Below, piece by piece: positions 6,884-15,374 of a stretch of 39,163 bases of DNA (position 1 is its first letter; each line of letters starts with the position of its first letter). The translations under genes were made by a program, and so were the position numbers. Origin of the DNA: a virus; the IMG/VR virus record IMGVR_UViG_3300044949_002438, positions 1-39,163 of that record; one strand, written 5' to 3'. The notes under the pieces are model-generated. The model ran no database searches, was not told the origin of the DNA, and worked only from the letters and a program-made list of their open reading frames with translations.

Positions 6884-8552
6884 TTTCACCACCTTTAGGG
6901 ATTGATGGCATAGAACTTGGCGGCATTTCGGTATCAGCTGGAACTTGCCCCATTTCTCCTTGAATGTTGTCCCCAGTGATAGGAGCACCAGTTTCCGGAT
7001 CAATAGGTGCATTTGGATCAGGAATAATTCCTTCTTCTATTTCTTTTTTAATTAAAATATCTTGTTCAACTATCTCTTCATCAGTTTGTCTTAGAATCTT
7101 TCTTCTCACATAATCTTGAGAATAATATTTCCCAATGTAAGGTTCGGCGGTTGATGCTAACCCTAACCTCTCACTTAGCAATTCCGATTCTTTTAATTCT
7201 GAGAAATGATTATCATATAGGAAATCATATTGAATATGCTGAGCCATTAATTCCCAGTCTTCCGGAGTTACAATATTTTTCAAAATTAGTTGAGTTTTTA
7301 ACATATCATTAAACATGTTGGAAAATCTTTTTCTCAATCTTCCTACAAACTTAGTAAATTTAAGTTCATCTCTTAATATTTCTGATGAACGACCTAAATT
7401 AAATCCACCTTCTCCATCTATTCTGGAAATTGGTACATTTAGTGATCTATAAAGCTTTCTTTGGAAATAATTAATATCTGTAATCTCTCCAAGATTTTGT
7501 CCACCAGGAAGTGTTGTAATTTCCGTTCCTCTTCCACCTTCTCGGCGAGGAAGCCAAAAATCTTCAAGCATACTCATAAATTTTTTATCATCACGAATTT
7601 CTCCAGTTGACGCATCATATACTAGTTTGTTACGATAACGCATCATAACGTCACGAAGATATTGTTCTGCTTTTACCTTAGGTAGATTTCCTACATCAAT
7701 ATAAAAAATTCTACGTTCTGGGGCACGAGATAATCTGTAAATAACAAGTGAATCCTCAATCATACGAAGTTGATTAAGAGATTTAATCGCTTTATTCAAA
7801 TATGAAAGAGTAATTCCTTTGTTTCTATCAACTAATCCGGATGTACAATATGTGATGGCATCTTTGGCTATTTTTATCCCAGCATTAGCCGAAGAGCTTT
7901 GTCGTCCATCAATAGGTCCGATTGATTGAGCTGCTTTTGGACTGTATACAAAATATTCTTGAATTTCTGGAAATTCCATGTCTAGTGGATCATTATCCCC
8001 ATCATATGAATTGACTCTTAATTTGGAGTTGTTTTTAGAACTTGCTTTTTGTCTTACATAACGCATTTTCATTGCGTCAATATATCTTAACTCTTGAATT
8101 CCATCTTGAGGATTTTTGAAATCAATAACTTTGTGATAATATAATCTTCCGTCAATATACCAATTTCTATAGATCTCATGACTTTTTTTATCAAAATCTA
8201 ATAGATCTAAAATTCTTTTAAATTCTTCTCTTATTTTTTTCTTTAATCCGTCGCTAGCTTTTAGGTTGGAAAGCTCAATTTGTACTGGAACGTCATTGCT
8301 ATCAGATACAATAGCCTCGTTGACAATATCTTCTATGGCACTATCAACTTCGGGGTGAAGTGCCATTTCTCTATATCTTTTAATTAAATCAAATTCTGTT
8401 CTATAAACTCCTTCAATATCTACATAAGATCCAAAAAAGCCACTAGTTAAATAATGATCAACCCCATCCTCATCATTTTGAGGAATGGGGGAAGCAATGT
8501 TTTTATTTTTAGATTTATTGTTTTCTATTGAAAAACCAAACAGCCTAGACAT
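6879..8552 (-). CDS. gp20: Portal vertex protein gp20
   Basis: 557 residues (T4 gp20 has 524). It forms the dodecameric ring at the special vertex that initiates prohead assembly, docks the terminase and later the neck. Landmarks in order: DIEGVYRTEFDLIKRYREMA (about residues 46-65), PEVDSAIEDIVNEAIVSD, YIDGRLYYHKVID, the stem and crown region with RAPERRIFYIDVGNLPK, FWLPRREGGRGTEITTLPGG, and LNVPISRIDGEGGF. The last 50 residues are Pro-, Asp- and Glu-rich and probably disordered. The gene follows gp19 after 34 bases that carry a late-type box. This is the gene commonly used as a marker for marine T4-like phages. No frameshift or missing segment is visible. Confidence 0.97.
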   Translation of the reverse strand: MSRLFGFSIENNKSKNKNIASPIPQNDEDGVDHYLTSGFFGSYVDIEGVYRTEFDLIKRYREMALHPEVDSAIEDIVNEAIVSDSNDVPVQIELSNLKASDGLKKKIREEFKRILDLLDFDKKSHEIYRNWYIDGRLYYHKVIDFKNPQDGIQELRYIDAMKMRYVRQKASSKNNSKLRVNSYDGDNDPLDMEFPEIQEYFVYSPKAAQSIGPIDGRQSSSANAGIKIAKDAITYCTSGLVDRNKGITLSYLNKAIKSLNQLRMIEDSLVIYRLSRAPERRIFYIDVGNLPKVKAEQYLRDVMMRYRNKLVYDASTGEIRDDKKFMSMLEDFWLPRREGGRGTEITTLPGGQNLGEITDINYFQRKLYRSLNVPISRIDGEGGFNLGRSSEILRDELKFTKFVGRLRKRFSNMFNDMLKTQLILKNIVTPEDWELMAQHIQYDFLYDNHFSELKESELLSERLGLASTAEPYIGKYYSQDYVRRKILRQTDEEIVEQDILIKKEIEEGIIPDPNAPIDPETGAPITGDNIQGEMGQVPADTEMPPSSMPSIPKGGEI

Positions 8553-8580
8553 AATTAAATTTTCTGATTCGTTATTTTAC

Positions 8581-8588
8581 TATTTATT
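8581..8588 (-). promoter_or_regulatory. T4-type late promoter box for gp20
   Basis: Minus-strand AATAAATA overlapping the end of gp19. Predicted +1 near 8575, 23 nt before the gp20 ATG. Confidence 0.5.
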
Positions 8589-9219
8589 AGGAAATAATAG
8601 TGTTAGTAGAATCTCCACTTTCTCCAGCTGTCCAGTATTGAATTTGAAATTCTACCGTATACTCCTCAATGGCATTTGGATTGTCATATGATAGATCAAT
8701 TGCTCCTACAGATGTTGGAAATATATCATAGAATTTATAACTTCTTAATGGAGTTATCGCAGTTCCGTCATCAATATCTGAATTATTAGTGGAGAAAACA
8801 GTACCAGCACCTCTTCCAAGTTGATGTACAAACGCATCTGTCATGTATGAACCTGGATTTGTGGCTCCAGTGTTATTGTCAAGTTTGCTTATGGAATTCA
8901 TCCATAATTCAAATGCAGTTCTCAATTTAAAGTCTTCATCGTTAATGACAGTTACTGTCCATGGATCAAATGTTCTGTCTCCAGCAACTTTTAATTCTCT
9001 TCCTCTGAATTGAACTGGAATTGAAGCCACTGTAGATGCTGGAAGAGCTGCTGTTTTGCATAAAAATTTAAAAGTTTCAATTTCTTGACCAGCACCAGTT
9101 CTCCATAATGAGGCCAAAGGAGCTGGAAAACTTGGAATTTCAACTTCAAATAAATTTGATCTTGCTCCGCCACCGGCTAATCTTTCTTTAAATCCTGTAA
9201 TTGTTCTTAAGGTAGACAT
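8587..9219 (-). CDS. gp19: Tail tube protein gp19
   Basis: 210 residues (T4 gp19 has 163). Its hexamers stack to form the inner tube through which DNA passes. Landmarks: FKERLAGGGARSNLFEVEIP near the N-terminus, FKFLCKTAALPAST (about 51-64), IPVQFRGRELKVAGDRTFDPWTVTVINDEDF (about 67-97), the W helix AFELWMNSIS, and the C-terminal VEFQIQYWTAGE. The extra length against T4 comes from a Gly/Asn/Thr-rich middle (DNNTGATNPG) and the C-terminal end. A very strong Shine-Dalgarno AGGAGG precedes the ATG by eight bases. It follows gp18 after 37 bases without a NATAAATA box, so it is probably cotranscribed with gp18. Confidence 0.95.
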   Translation of the reverse strand: MSTLRTITGFKERLAGGGARSNLFEVEIPSFPAPLASLWRTGAGQEIETFKFLCKTAALPASTVASIPVQFRGRELKVAGDRTFDPWTVTVINDEDFKLRTAFELWMNSISKLDNNTGATNPGSYMTDAFVHQLGRGAGTVFSTNNSDIDDGTAITPLRSYKFYDIFPTSVGAIDLSYDNPNAIEEYTVEFQIQYWTAGESGDSTNTIIS

Positions 9220-9227
9220 TTTTAATT

Positions 9228-9233
9228 CCTCCT
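9228..9233 (-). promoter_or_regulatory. Strong Shine-Dalgarno of gp19
   Basis: Minus-strand AGGAGG, eight bases before the gp19 ATG; the strongest ribosome binding site in the window. Confidence 0.8.
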
Positions 9234-9256
9234 ATTGTGATTATTTAAGAAATGAT

Positions 9257-11728
9257 TTAAACTCTACCAGCAACTTCTTCAAAAGAAACACCAGTTCTAG
9301 TAGCCACAAATGTTAGTGTTACATAATTAATTGATTTAGTTGGCTTGAGGTAAATATCAGCTCTAAATTCATTATTGTCAATTACATCAGGAGTATTGTT
9401 TGATTCATCACAGACTACCAAGAAGTCATATACTCCTCGTTTTGCCTTTACATCTCTTAAATATGGCTCAACGATGTTGATGAAATTGGATCTAGTAACT
9501 TGATCATTTAATTCAAATAATTGAGCCTGAGCTGATCTTTCTAGAGCCTGTTCAACCGTGAGGAATAATCTACGAACATTAATTCGGTCAAATGCTGAAG
9601 CATAACCTAATGCTGTCTTATCTCCAAATAATAGAATACCAACACCTGGCTGAGTAATAATTGGATTTACTCTTAATGGATATAATTTATCTCTTTGAGC
9701 TTTATTTGGATTGTAAGCAAGTTTAATTGCTCCATTAATAATACCTCTTTGCTGTCCTGCTGGTGAGAACCAAGGATATGAGAATATTGAAGTTCTTACA
9801 CAGAGACCAGCAACATCACCATTGCATGGAATATAACGGAACTTATTATTGAATCTATCGTAAACATACTTATAACCACTATCAAAAATAGCATAAGATG
9901 ATGAAGAAAGTGGAGAGAAGAATTCAATTATATTATCAGTTTGTCTGTTTGAATTTGATTCTCCAACCACATCTAATCTATGAGGAGAAATAACAGCAAT
10001 ACAATCCTTTCTTGTATTAGCAATAGAAATCAAATGGTTTGCTTTTGCTTGCGATTCAAATTTATTATCAAGTCCTGGACCCATTAATAGGTAGTCTACT
10101 TGAATTTCATCTCTATTTGAGAATAAACTATAAGCTGTAATTAATTCTCCTAAATCAGCCTTGACCCCTCCATTTGCTTGGTAATCTTTTCCTCCAAGAA
10201 GTTTGTATGTAGCATTTCCGATAAAGCTAAATGATTTATCTTGAGCTGCTTCGTTCCAAAGACCATCAGCGACTTCTAATGGAGTGAATTGATCAGAAAA
10301 TCCTGATTGATAAACTTCTTCATTATTTGAATTATCAGATGGATTATCTCCTACATAAACATAATTGGAATATCTAGCAAGATACTCTTTCCACCATATT
10401 CTTTGTGGAGAATTGACTTCTGATATAGCGTCTGAGGCTTTAGAAAGATTTAAATGTCTTTCTAGAACATTACCTTGAATTCCAGTGACTTCTCCTGTGT
10501 CATCAATAATAACAACGTGGATAGCGTCATTTCTTCCATTTCTATCTAAAACGTATCCATTTGTTGATGGTTTTGGAGCTATTGATCTCCAGTATATAAC
10601 AGAATTTGATAATTCAAGAATTTGTTGATCATACCAATCTATAGAGGTAATGACTGATGTTGTAACATTTACTGAGTTGCTGGAATTTCTAATAGTGACA
10701 CTATCAGTATTTCTAAATGATGATATTCTTTCACCTTCTTTATAAATTGCTGGAATATCAGTCGTTGTTCCATTAGCAACTCTTGATACAATTTTAACAT
10801 CAATGGAATCTTCCTGAACACCGGTAACAATTCCCTTTAATATTCCGGTAAATGAAGTTGTAGTTCCTATTCCGGCTACAGTTTCATTTGTCAGAGTGGT
10901 ATAAACCGCCATTCCGACTTCAATATTATTATTCTGTATAAATGTCGCTCCAAGCTCAAGAGTTTGATCAGCTTTGTCATCAATGATACAGACTTTTAGA
11001 TTGTTTGCCCATGAACCAGGATTTTTAGCTGCAAAAATGTAAGAAGCTACATCATCAGAATGTACATCCTCATAATCCTCATAATTTTTTATTTTTAGTG
11101 TTGGATTACCTACAGTAGAGATTCCAGATGTTGTATAAATTGAATTAATATTAAATGTTATACTATCTGATCCGGCTGTGCCACCTAATGAAACTTTTGG
11201 AATCGTAATTAGATCATTTGCGATAAATCCGGAACCACCATTTTGAATAATGATGCTATAATCGCCTCCTGTTGAACCGATTCCAGTAACTGTTACATTA
11301 AAAATGGCTAAGGATCCTAAGCCGTCTGTTGTGTATTCTGTTTCGTCAATTGAATAAGTTCCTGCTGCGGCAGTGGAGACGCCAACTGTAATAGTTGTTG
11401 AAATTCCAGTTGCTTCTCCAGCTCTGGTTCTCTTGGCATTTGCTGTTACCAAGTTGGTTCCATCAACTCTTACTACCTTTAGAACGCCTCCATATGAAAG
11501 GTATGAGGATGCGGTCATCCAGTACTCATAATGAGCATCATTTGAGCTTGGTTTTCCAAAAACGTTAATTAATTCTTGCTCTGTAGCAATATCAATTGCT
11601 TGTTCAATTGGACCGAGGGCAAATGGGCCTGCAATCGCTCCAATGTTATCTAAAACATTATCAGCTCTCCCTACAGTTAAATCAACCTCTCTGACGAGTA
11701 CGCCCGGAGATAATTGAGGAGTCGCCAT
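9257..11728 (-). CDS. gp18: Tail sheath protein gp18
   Basis: 823 residues, longer than T4 gp18 (659). The contractile sheath subunit surrounds the gp19 tube and shortens to drive it through the cell envelope. The N-terminus MATPQLSPGVLVREVDLTVG and the conserved C-terminal half (KLLGGKDYQANGG, DCIAVISPHR, FSYPWFSPAGQQRG, RINVRRLFLTVEQALERSAQ, then VTLTFVATRTGVSFEEV) are typical of the family. Residues about 105-212 look inserted: they are Gly/Thr/Ser-rich, contain TTITVGVSTAAAG and IQNGGSGFIANDLITIP, and carry the hairpin motif also found in gp8, gp14 and the giant proteins. Such an insertion would lie on the outer surface of the sheath. A Shine-Dalgarno AGGAG lies six bases before the ATG, and a late-type box lies 35 bases upstream. 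Confidence 0.97.
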   Translation of the reverse strand: MATPQLSPGVLVREVDLTVGRADNVLDNIGAIAGPFALGPIEQAIDIATEQELINVFGKPSSNDAHYEYWMTASSYLSYGGVLKVVRVDGTNLVTANAKRTRAGEATGISTTITVGVSTAAAGTYSIDETEYTTDGLGSLAIFNVTVTGIGSTGGDYSIIIQNGGSGFIANDLITIPKVSLGGTAGSDSITFNINSIYTTSGISTVGNPTLKIKNYEDYEDVHSDDVASYIFAAKNPGSWANNLKVCIIDDKADQTLELGATFIQNNNIEVGMAVYTTLTNETVAGIGTTTSFTGILKGIVTGVQEDSIDVKIVSRVANGTTTDIPAIYKEGERISSFRNTDSVTIRNSSNSVNVTTSVITSIDWYDQQILELSNSVIYWRSIAPKPSTNGYVLDRNGRNDAIHVVIIDDTGEVTGIQGNVLERHLNLSKASDAISEVNSPQRIWWKEYLARYSNYVYVGDNPSDNSNNEEVYQSGFSDQFTPLEVADGLWNEAAQDKSFSFIGNATYKLLGGKDYQANGGVKADLGELITAYSLFSNRDEIQVDYLLMGPGLDNKFESQAKANHLISIANTRKDCIAVISPHRLDVVGESNSNRQTDNIIEFFSPLSSSSYAIFDSGYKYVYDRFNNKFRYIPCNGDVAGLCVRTSIFSYPWFSPAGQQRGIINGAIKLAYNPNKAQRDKLYPLRVNPIITQPGVGILLFGDKTALGYASAFDRINVRRLFLTVEQALERSAQAQLFELNDQVTRSNFINIVEPYLRDVKAKRGVYDFLVVCDESNNTPDVIDNNEFRADIYLKPTKSINYVTLTFVATRTGVSFEEVAGRV
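11093..11416 (-). repeat. GG-x-GY-type beta insertion in gp18
   Basis: Codes for residues about 105-212 of the sheath protein. It contains IIIQNGGSGFIANDLITIP plus VTGIGSTGG and TSGISTVGN. It interrupts the conserved N-terminal sheath domain and accounts for much of the extra length against T4 gp18. Confidence 0.6.
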
Positions 11729-11734
11729 GTTTTT

Positions 11735-11739
11735 CTCCT
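11735..11739 (-). promoter_or_regulatory. Shine-Dalgarno of gp18
   Basis: Minus-strand AGGAG six bases before the gp18 ATG. Confidence 0.75.
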
Positions 11740-11762
11740 AATACTTCAGTCTATCTAAAAAA

Positions 11763-11770
11763 TATTTATT
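11763..11770 (-). promoter_or_regulatory. T4-type late promoter box for gp18-gp19
   Basis: Minus-strand AATAAATA in the 79-base gap between the zinc-finger gene and gp18. Predicted +1 near 11757, a 29-nt leader that contains the gp18 Shine-Dalgarno. Confidence 0.58.
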
Positions 11771-11807
11771 AAAAACTTAATTTTGAAGACCGGAATCAGG
11801 ACGTGAA

Positions 11808-12038
11808 CTACCAATCAGGATATTCTGATTTACTGACATTATTTCTATCTTTTCTTGAATTGAAAATTCTTCTTTTAGTGCAATCTTTACACTCATAAGA
11901 ATATGACGATGCTACTGGACCTTTATCTTTTCTTGTCCTATAAAAATCACTTATTAAATCTTTTACTTCTCCGCATACTCTACAAGTTCTTTGATTAAGT
12001 AATAAATGTCCTAATTTTAATTGCTTATCAAAATCCAT
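11808..12038 (-). CDS. Small zinc-finger protein between gp17 and gp18
   Basis: 76 residues starting MDFDKQLKLGHLLLNQ. Two CxxC pairs (CRVCGEVK and CKDCTKRR, about 25 residues apart) form a probable zinc ribbon or knuckle; the C-terminus is basic and ends SEYPDW. I chose the ATG at 12038 because it forms TAATG with the gp17 stop codon, a classic coupled junction; an ATG at 12053 would add five residues and overlap gp17 by 16 bases. The CxxC..F.R...CxxC pattern resembles the zinc-binding half of phage HNH nucleases, but no His-Asn-His residues are present, so nuclease activity is not supported. Its position beside the large terminase suggests a helper in packaging or a late regulator; this is inference. 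Confidence 0.82.
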   Translation of the reverse strand: MDFDKQLKLGHLLLNQRTCRVCGEVKDLISDFYRTRKDKGPVASSYSYECKDCTKRRIFNSRKDRNNVSKSEYPDW

Positions 12039-13687
12039 TACATATAATCCCACATATATGACATATCACCGTACTCATCAGTAAACCAGCGGTCTCCTGA
12101 CTGATCTACAAACGAATCCGATTCATTTAATCCCGTATTGATAAATCCAAAAGGAGACATATCTTGCTCTATCTGGTTTTTCTGCTCTTCGTAAAGTCTT
12201 TTTCTAATGTCTTGATTTGTCAGCTCTTTAAAATAATCTTGAGCAACAAGCCAAGCATATATTACTAAGCACATGGCTAAGTCATCATTACATCCATCTT
12301 CAGCTTCAAATGAATTGTTTTTCTGAATAAATGTGGTTAATTCGGAAATAATATCATAGTCATTGAATAAAAGTTTATCCTCTTCAATCATTGTCTTTAG
12401 ATTGAGAGATCCGATTTTTTTAACAGTCTTTGACATTTTTACACCAAGCTGCGTCTTCTTTCCAGAAAACCCTTGACCAACTATCTGGCCAGCTCTACCT
12501 CGCATAGAACACATGAGTACATTTTGATACTCTAAGTCATAGTGTAATAATGAAGCCACTTGATCCCCTATATCATTTACTTCACATAAAAGATATGCAC
12601 TATTGTAATTTTTAGCAACTTCGTATATAATGTTAGGGAACAGCATCGGTTTTATCTCATTATTTCTATACTTTGCTACAATTTTATGCGGAAATGTGGT
12701 GATATCTATCACGACAAACGCAGAATAATCTTCACTAACTCCTCTGGCAACATCAATTGTAATTACATAATCATGTTCTTTTTCAACTTCATGGTAAATA
12801 TCTAAACCAGCATTTCTTTTAATTGGGCTATCATAAACTAAAGATCTTAATTTACTTGGGGCAATAAGAGTATCAACTGATCCTAGAAATTCACATTCAA
12901 ACTCTACTTTAAATTGTTGCTCTGATGTGTTTGAAATTGTTTGGGCTTTCCATTTATCATCTCTTCCAGGAACTTCTGACCAATGAACATCTGTTGGGAC
13001 ATACTCATTTTTTCCTCTTTCCGCATCGTGCCACATTCGGTAGAAGTGATTCATACCATGTGGAGTTGAAACAATAATTACCTTTGTATTTTTACCAGAA
13101 GTAATTGTTGGGTATACTGAAGCAAAGAATGAATCTGCTATATGATTTGGTACGAAAGCAAATTCGTCCAAAAACAGGATATTAAATGACATTCCACGAA
13201 CAGCACTTGCCGATGTAGATGCTGCTAATATTTTTGACCCGTTTTCAAGTTCAATTGACCCCCTATTCCAAGATATAACACCTTGTTGCATCCATTTAGG
13301 CAAATTCTCATATGCTGTAGCTAATCTACTCAATAACTCTCGGGCAGTGGCTGCCTTGTTGGCAAGAATTCCAATATTCACACTATCGTTAAAAATTAAG
13401 TAGTGTAAAAGATAAGAAACAACAGTGGTACTTTTACCCGTCTGTCGGGGCATTTTACATATGTTGAATCTATGCTTATGGAATCTTTCAATTAATTTTT
13501 CCTGAAAATTATAAGGATTAAATTGAGTTAATCCTTCATCCAGAGATACAATTTTAATATAATTATTCGCAAAGTAGACTGGATCCTCTTTGCATTTTAC
13601 AAACTCAACAATTTGCTCCTCACTAAATTCGATAGGAGTATTTGCTTTTTTTAAATTTGGATTACCTAAGTATATGCTGTCAGACAT
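12038..13687 (-). CDS. gp17: Large terminase subunit gp17
   Basis: 549 residues (T4 gp17 has 610). The packaging motor docks on gp20, pumps DNA with its ATPase domain and cuts concatemers with its nuclease domain. ATPase: Walker A MPRQTGKS (79-86), Walker B LFLDE (171-175) with catalytic Glu175, coupling motif VSTPHG (206-211). Nuclease (RNase H fold): Asp312 in IDVARG, Glu369 in LLCEVND and Asp468 or Asp469 in GCNDDLAM, matching the acidic triad of T4 gp17. The conserved VLMCSMRGRAGQIVGQGFSGKKT segment (about 390-412) joins them. The C-terminal 60 residues are acidic and end YMWDYM. The start follows the mosaic protein after 16 bases; the stop overlaps the zinc-finger gene. No intron or intein is visible. 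Confidence 0.97.
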   Translation of the reverse strand: MSDSIYLGNPNLKKANTPIEFSEEQIVEFVKCKEDPVYFANNYIKIVSLDEGLTQFNPYNFQEKLIERFHKHRFNICKMPRQTGKSTTVVSYLLHYLIFNDSVNIGILANKAATARELLSRLATAYENLPKWMQQGVISWNRGSIELENGSKILAASTSASAVRGMSFNILFLDEFAFVPNHIADSFFASVYPTITSGKNTKVIIVSTPHGMNHFYRMWHDAERGKNEYVPTDVHWSEVPGRDDKWKAQTISNTSEQQFKVEFECEFLGSVDTLIAPSKLRSLVYDSPIKRNAGLDIYHEVEKEHDYVITIDVARGVSEDYSAFVVIDITTFPHKIVAKYRNNEIKPMLFPNIIYEVAKNYNSAYLLCEVNDIGDQVASLLHYDLEYQNVLMCSMRGRAGQIVGQGFSGKKTQLGVKMSKTVKKIGSLNLKTMIEEDKLLFNDYDIISELTTFIQKNNSFEAEDGCNDDLAMCLVIYAWLVAQDYFKELTNQDIRKRLYEEQKNQIEQDMSPFGFINTGLNESDSFVDQSGDRWFTDEYGDMSYMWDYM

Positions 13688-13703
13688 TATAAAACTATTT
13701 TAA

Positions 13704-14873
13704 TTAATTATCTACTTTATGACCCTTTCTCCATTGATAGCAGGACCAATATTTTGCTGTTGTTTTATCTTTTGCTTCAGGTCCATCGCAATTATGTCTA
13801 GATCTGAATGCCTTTAAACGATCTGGATCGTCTCTTTTAATTTCCATATTCGGATCTCCAAATCTCACCGTGTTTATATTTCCAGTTTTTGGATCCTTTA
13901 CATGAACCTTAAATTTTTTATTTTCTCCTGGAGTTCTTACAGGATCGTTTAATTTTTTTTTTTCTTCTTCCGAAACTTGAACTAAAGTTTCTCCTACATT
14001 ATGATCAGTTACTTGAAAATTATATAATTTTGATCCTGGATAAATTTTTTGAATTTCAAATTCAACATCCTTTTTCTTTGGAAGTTTTACAGAAGGGAAG
14101 AACATTTTAATTGCATAGTATTTGCCTTTCCATGTCAAAGTTGCCATAATAATATTACCAGTCTTTGCTGGCATTCTTACAGATTCTGGAATGCAGTTTG
14201 GTACTTCCTCACCATCTTTAATTTTTGTTGGTTTATTTGGATCAACTTTTTTTCCAGTCCAACATTTAGAAGCTCCAACATTTTTACGAGCTTGCTTTAA
14301 TCCTTCTTTAATATCAAGAGTTTCTGGATAATCTTTTTCTCCTGGTCTTGATGGTCTTTCTCCACGCTTTCTTTTTGCATGAATGTTTGCCCATAATCCC
14401 TTTTTCTTCTTACGCTTCTTACGCTTTTTCTTTTTACCCTCCTGAAGAATTTCTTCAAGAATTTTATCTGTTAATGATACATCATTCTTTATAAATCTTG
14501 GAAGGCTTGTTTGTGCCAATTTTTTCTGTCTTAATTCTTTGGCTTTAGGTCCTAATTCATCTGCTGCTTCTGGTGATAAAGCACCCGCACCAGTAGATCT
14601 TGAAATTTGAAATTCTTTTCCTTTAAGAATTCCTTTTCTGACCTTACTTACAGATTCTTTCACATTATGCTCACCACTATCTACATAATCTGCTGCGGAT
14701 CCGATATAATCAGCAGCTCTTGTGATTTTAGATTGGACCCATGCCTCAATATTCCCTTCCCCTTTCATCTTCTTCTTTAATCTTTTTACTCCATTTTCAA
14801 TGGCAGAAAGTTCTGATCTTGCCATTGAGTGCTCATGATCTGGCATAGATTTTTTATCCTTAGAATTCGCCAT
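13704..14873 (-). CDS. Mosaic basic protein between gp16 and gp17
   Basis: 389 residues from the ATG at 14873, which has AAGATAG just upstream and a late promoter +1 21 nt away; a GTG at 14891 would add six residues but leave almost no leader. Four modules are visible: a helical N-terminal part with SMARSELSAIENGVKRL and EAWVQSKITRAADYI (about 15-64); a very basic stretch KKKKRKKRKKKK (about 147-158) followed by GLWANIHAKRKRGERP; a middle part with VGASKCWTG, a Cys pair and TLTWKGKYYAIKMFFPS; and a C-terminal part with FKVHVKDPKTG, FGDPNMEIKRDDPDR, FRSRHNCDGP and AKYWSCYQW. Similar modules occur separately in many marine T4-like phages. Function is unknown. The basic stretch suggests nucleic-acid binding, and the location suggests packaging or an internal head protein. 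Confidence 0.85.
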   Translation of the reverse strand: MANSKDKKSMPDHEHSMARSELSAIENGVKRLKKKMKGEGNIEAWVQSKITRAADYIGSAADYVDSGEHNVKESVSKVRKGILKGKEFQISRSTGAGALSPEAADELGPKAKELRQKKLAQTSLPRFIKNDVSLTDKILEEILQEGKKKKRKKRKKKKGLWANIHAKRKRGERPSRPGEKDYPETLDIKEGLKQARKNVGASKCWTGKKVDPNKPTKIKDGEEVPNCIPESVRMPAKTGNIIMATLTWKGKYYAIKMFFPSVKLPKKKDVEFEIQKIYPGSKLYNFQVTDHNVGETLVQVSEEEKKKLNDPVRTPGENKKFKVHVKDPKTGNINTVRFGDPNMEIKRDDPDRLKAFRSRHNCDGPEAKDKTTAKYWSCYQWRKGHKVDN

Positions 14874-14899
14874 TGCTATCTTATTAGACACTTTTTTAT

Positions 14900-14907
14900 T
14901 ATTTATT
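14900..14907 (-). promoter_or_regulatory. T4-type late promoter box for mosaic protein and gp17
   Basis: Minus-strand AATAAATA. Predicted +1 near 14894, 21 nt before the ATG at 14873 but only 3 nt before the alternative GTG; the spacing therefore helps to choose the ATG. Confidence 0.55.
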
Positions 14908-14918
14908 AATTTTATAGT

Positions 14919-15371
14919 CTAAAATAAATCCTCACCTTTACTTTGAGCTTTTAATAACTTCGATAATTCTGCAGTTGATCCTATAAACAGGGCATTTGTT
15001 ACATTTGTAGGTCCCTTTGATTTATCTTCAGACTCAATGTCTTTAAGTTTTTTTTGTAAATCCATCAACTTTTCAGTTGCATCAGAAACACTTTTAATCA
15101 ATTGGCCTACGACTTCATATGCTCTTGGTTGTTCAGTTTCCTGAGCTAACTCTAAAACTCCATTTATTGCTTCTTGACCTTTTTCAATAATTGAATATAA
15201 GTTTCCTCTTGTATACTCATAATCTTTTTGTATATCTTGCTTAGAAGTTTTTTGTTCATCATTCATAACATTCACTTCTACTTCTACTTCTGATTTTACT
15301 GTTTTTTTCTCAATTTCAATAGAATCTTCTACATTGAAAGTGGAGTTTAAATTACTATATTTGTCATTCAT
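14919..15371 (-). CDS. gp16: Small terminase subunit gp16
   Basis: 150 residues (T4 gp16 has 164). It forms rings that recognise concatemeric DNA and stimulate gp17 ATPase. The central helical hairpin carries YEYTRGNLYSIIEKGQEAIN (about 52-71), PRAYEVVGQLIKSVSDATEKL and LQKKLKDIE, the oligomerisation core of the family; the C-terminus NVTNALFIGSTAELSKLLK is the conserved tail that contacts gp17. The first 45 residues are acidic and variable. The ATG lies three bases past the gp15 stop. The mosaic gene separates it from gp17, whereas T4 has the two adjacent. Identification is firm from the core motifs and position. Confidence 0.92.
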   Translation of the reverse strand: MNDKYSNLNSTFNVEDSIEIEKKTVKSEVEVEVNVMNDEQKTSKQDIQKDYEYTRGNLYSIIEKGQEAINGVLELAQETEQPRAYEVVGQLIKSVSDATEKLMDLQKKLKDIESEDKSKGPTNVTNALFIGSTAELSKLLKAQSKGEDLF

Positions 15372-15374
15372 GGT

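Noticed and set aside
6710-6898. Plus-strand frame opposite the core gene
   Set aside because: Antisense to a frame with promoter and positional support; hydrophobic low-complexity product.
11808-12038. HNH homing endonuclease
   Set aside because: Two CxxC pairs are present but there is no His-Asn-His motif or other catalytic residue, and the product is too short.
12039-12053. Upstream ATG at 12053 for the zinc-finger gene
   Set aside because: It would overlap gp17 by 16 bases; the TAATG junction at 12038 is a more usual coupled start.
14889-14891. GTG start for the mosaic protein
   Set aside because: It would be about 3 nt from the predicted late +1; the ATG six codons later has a better ribosome binding site and spacing.
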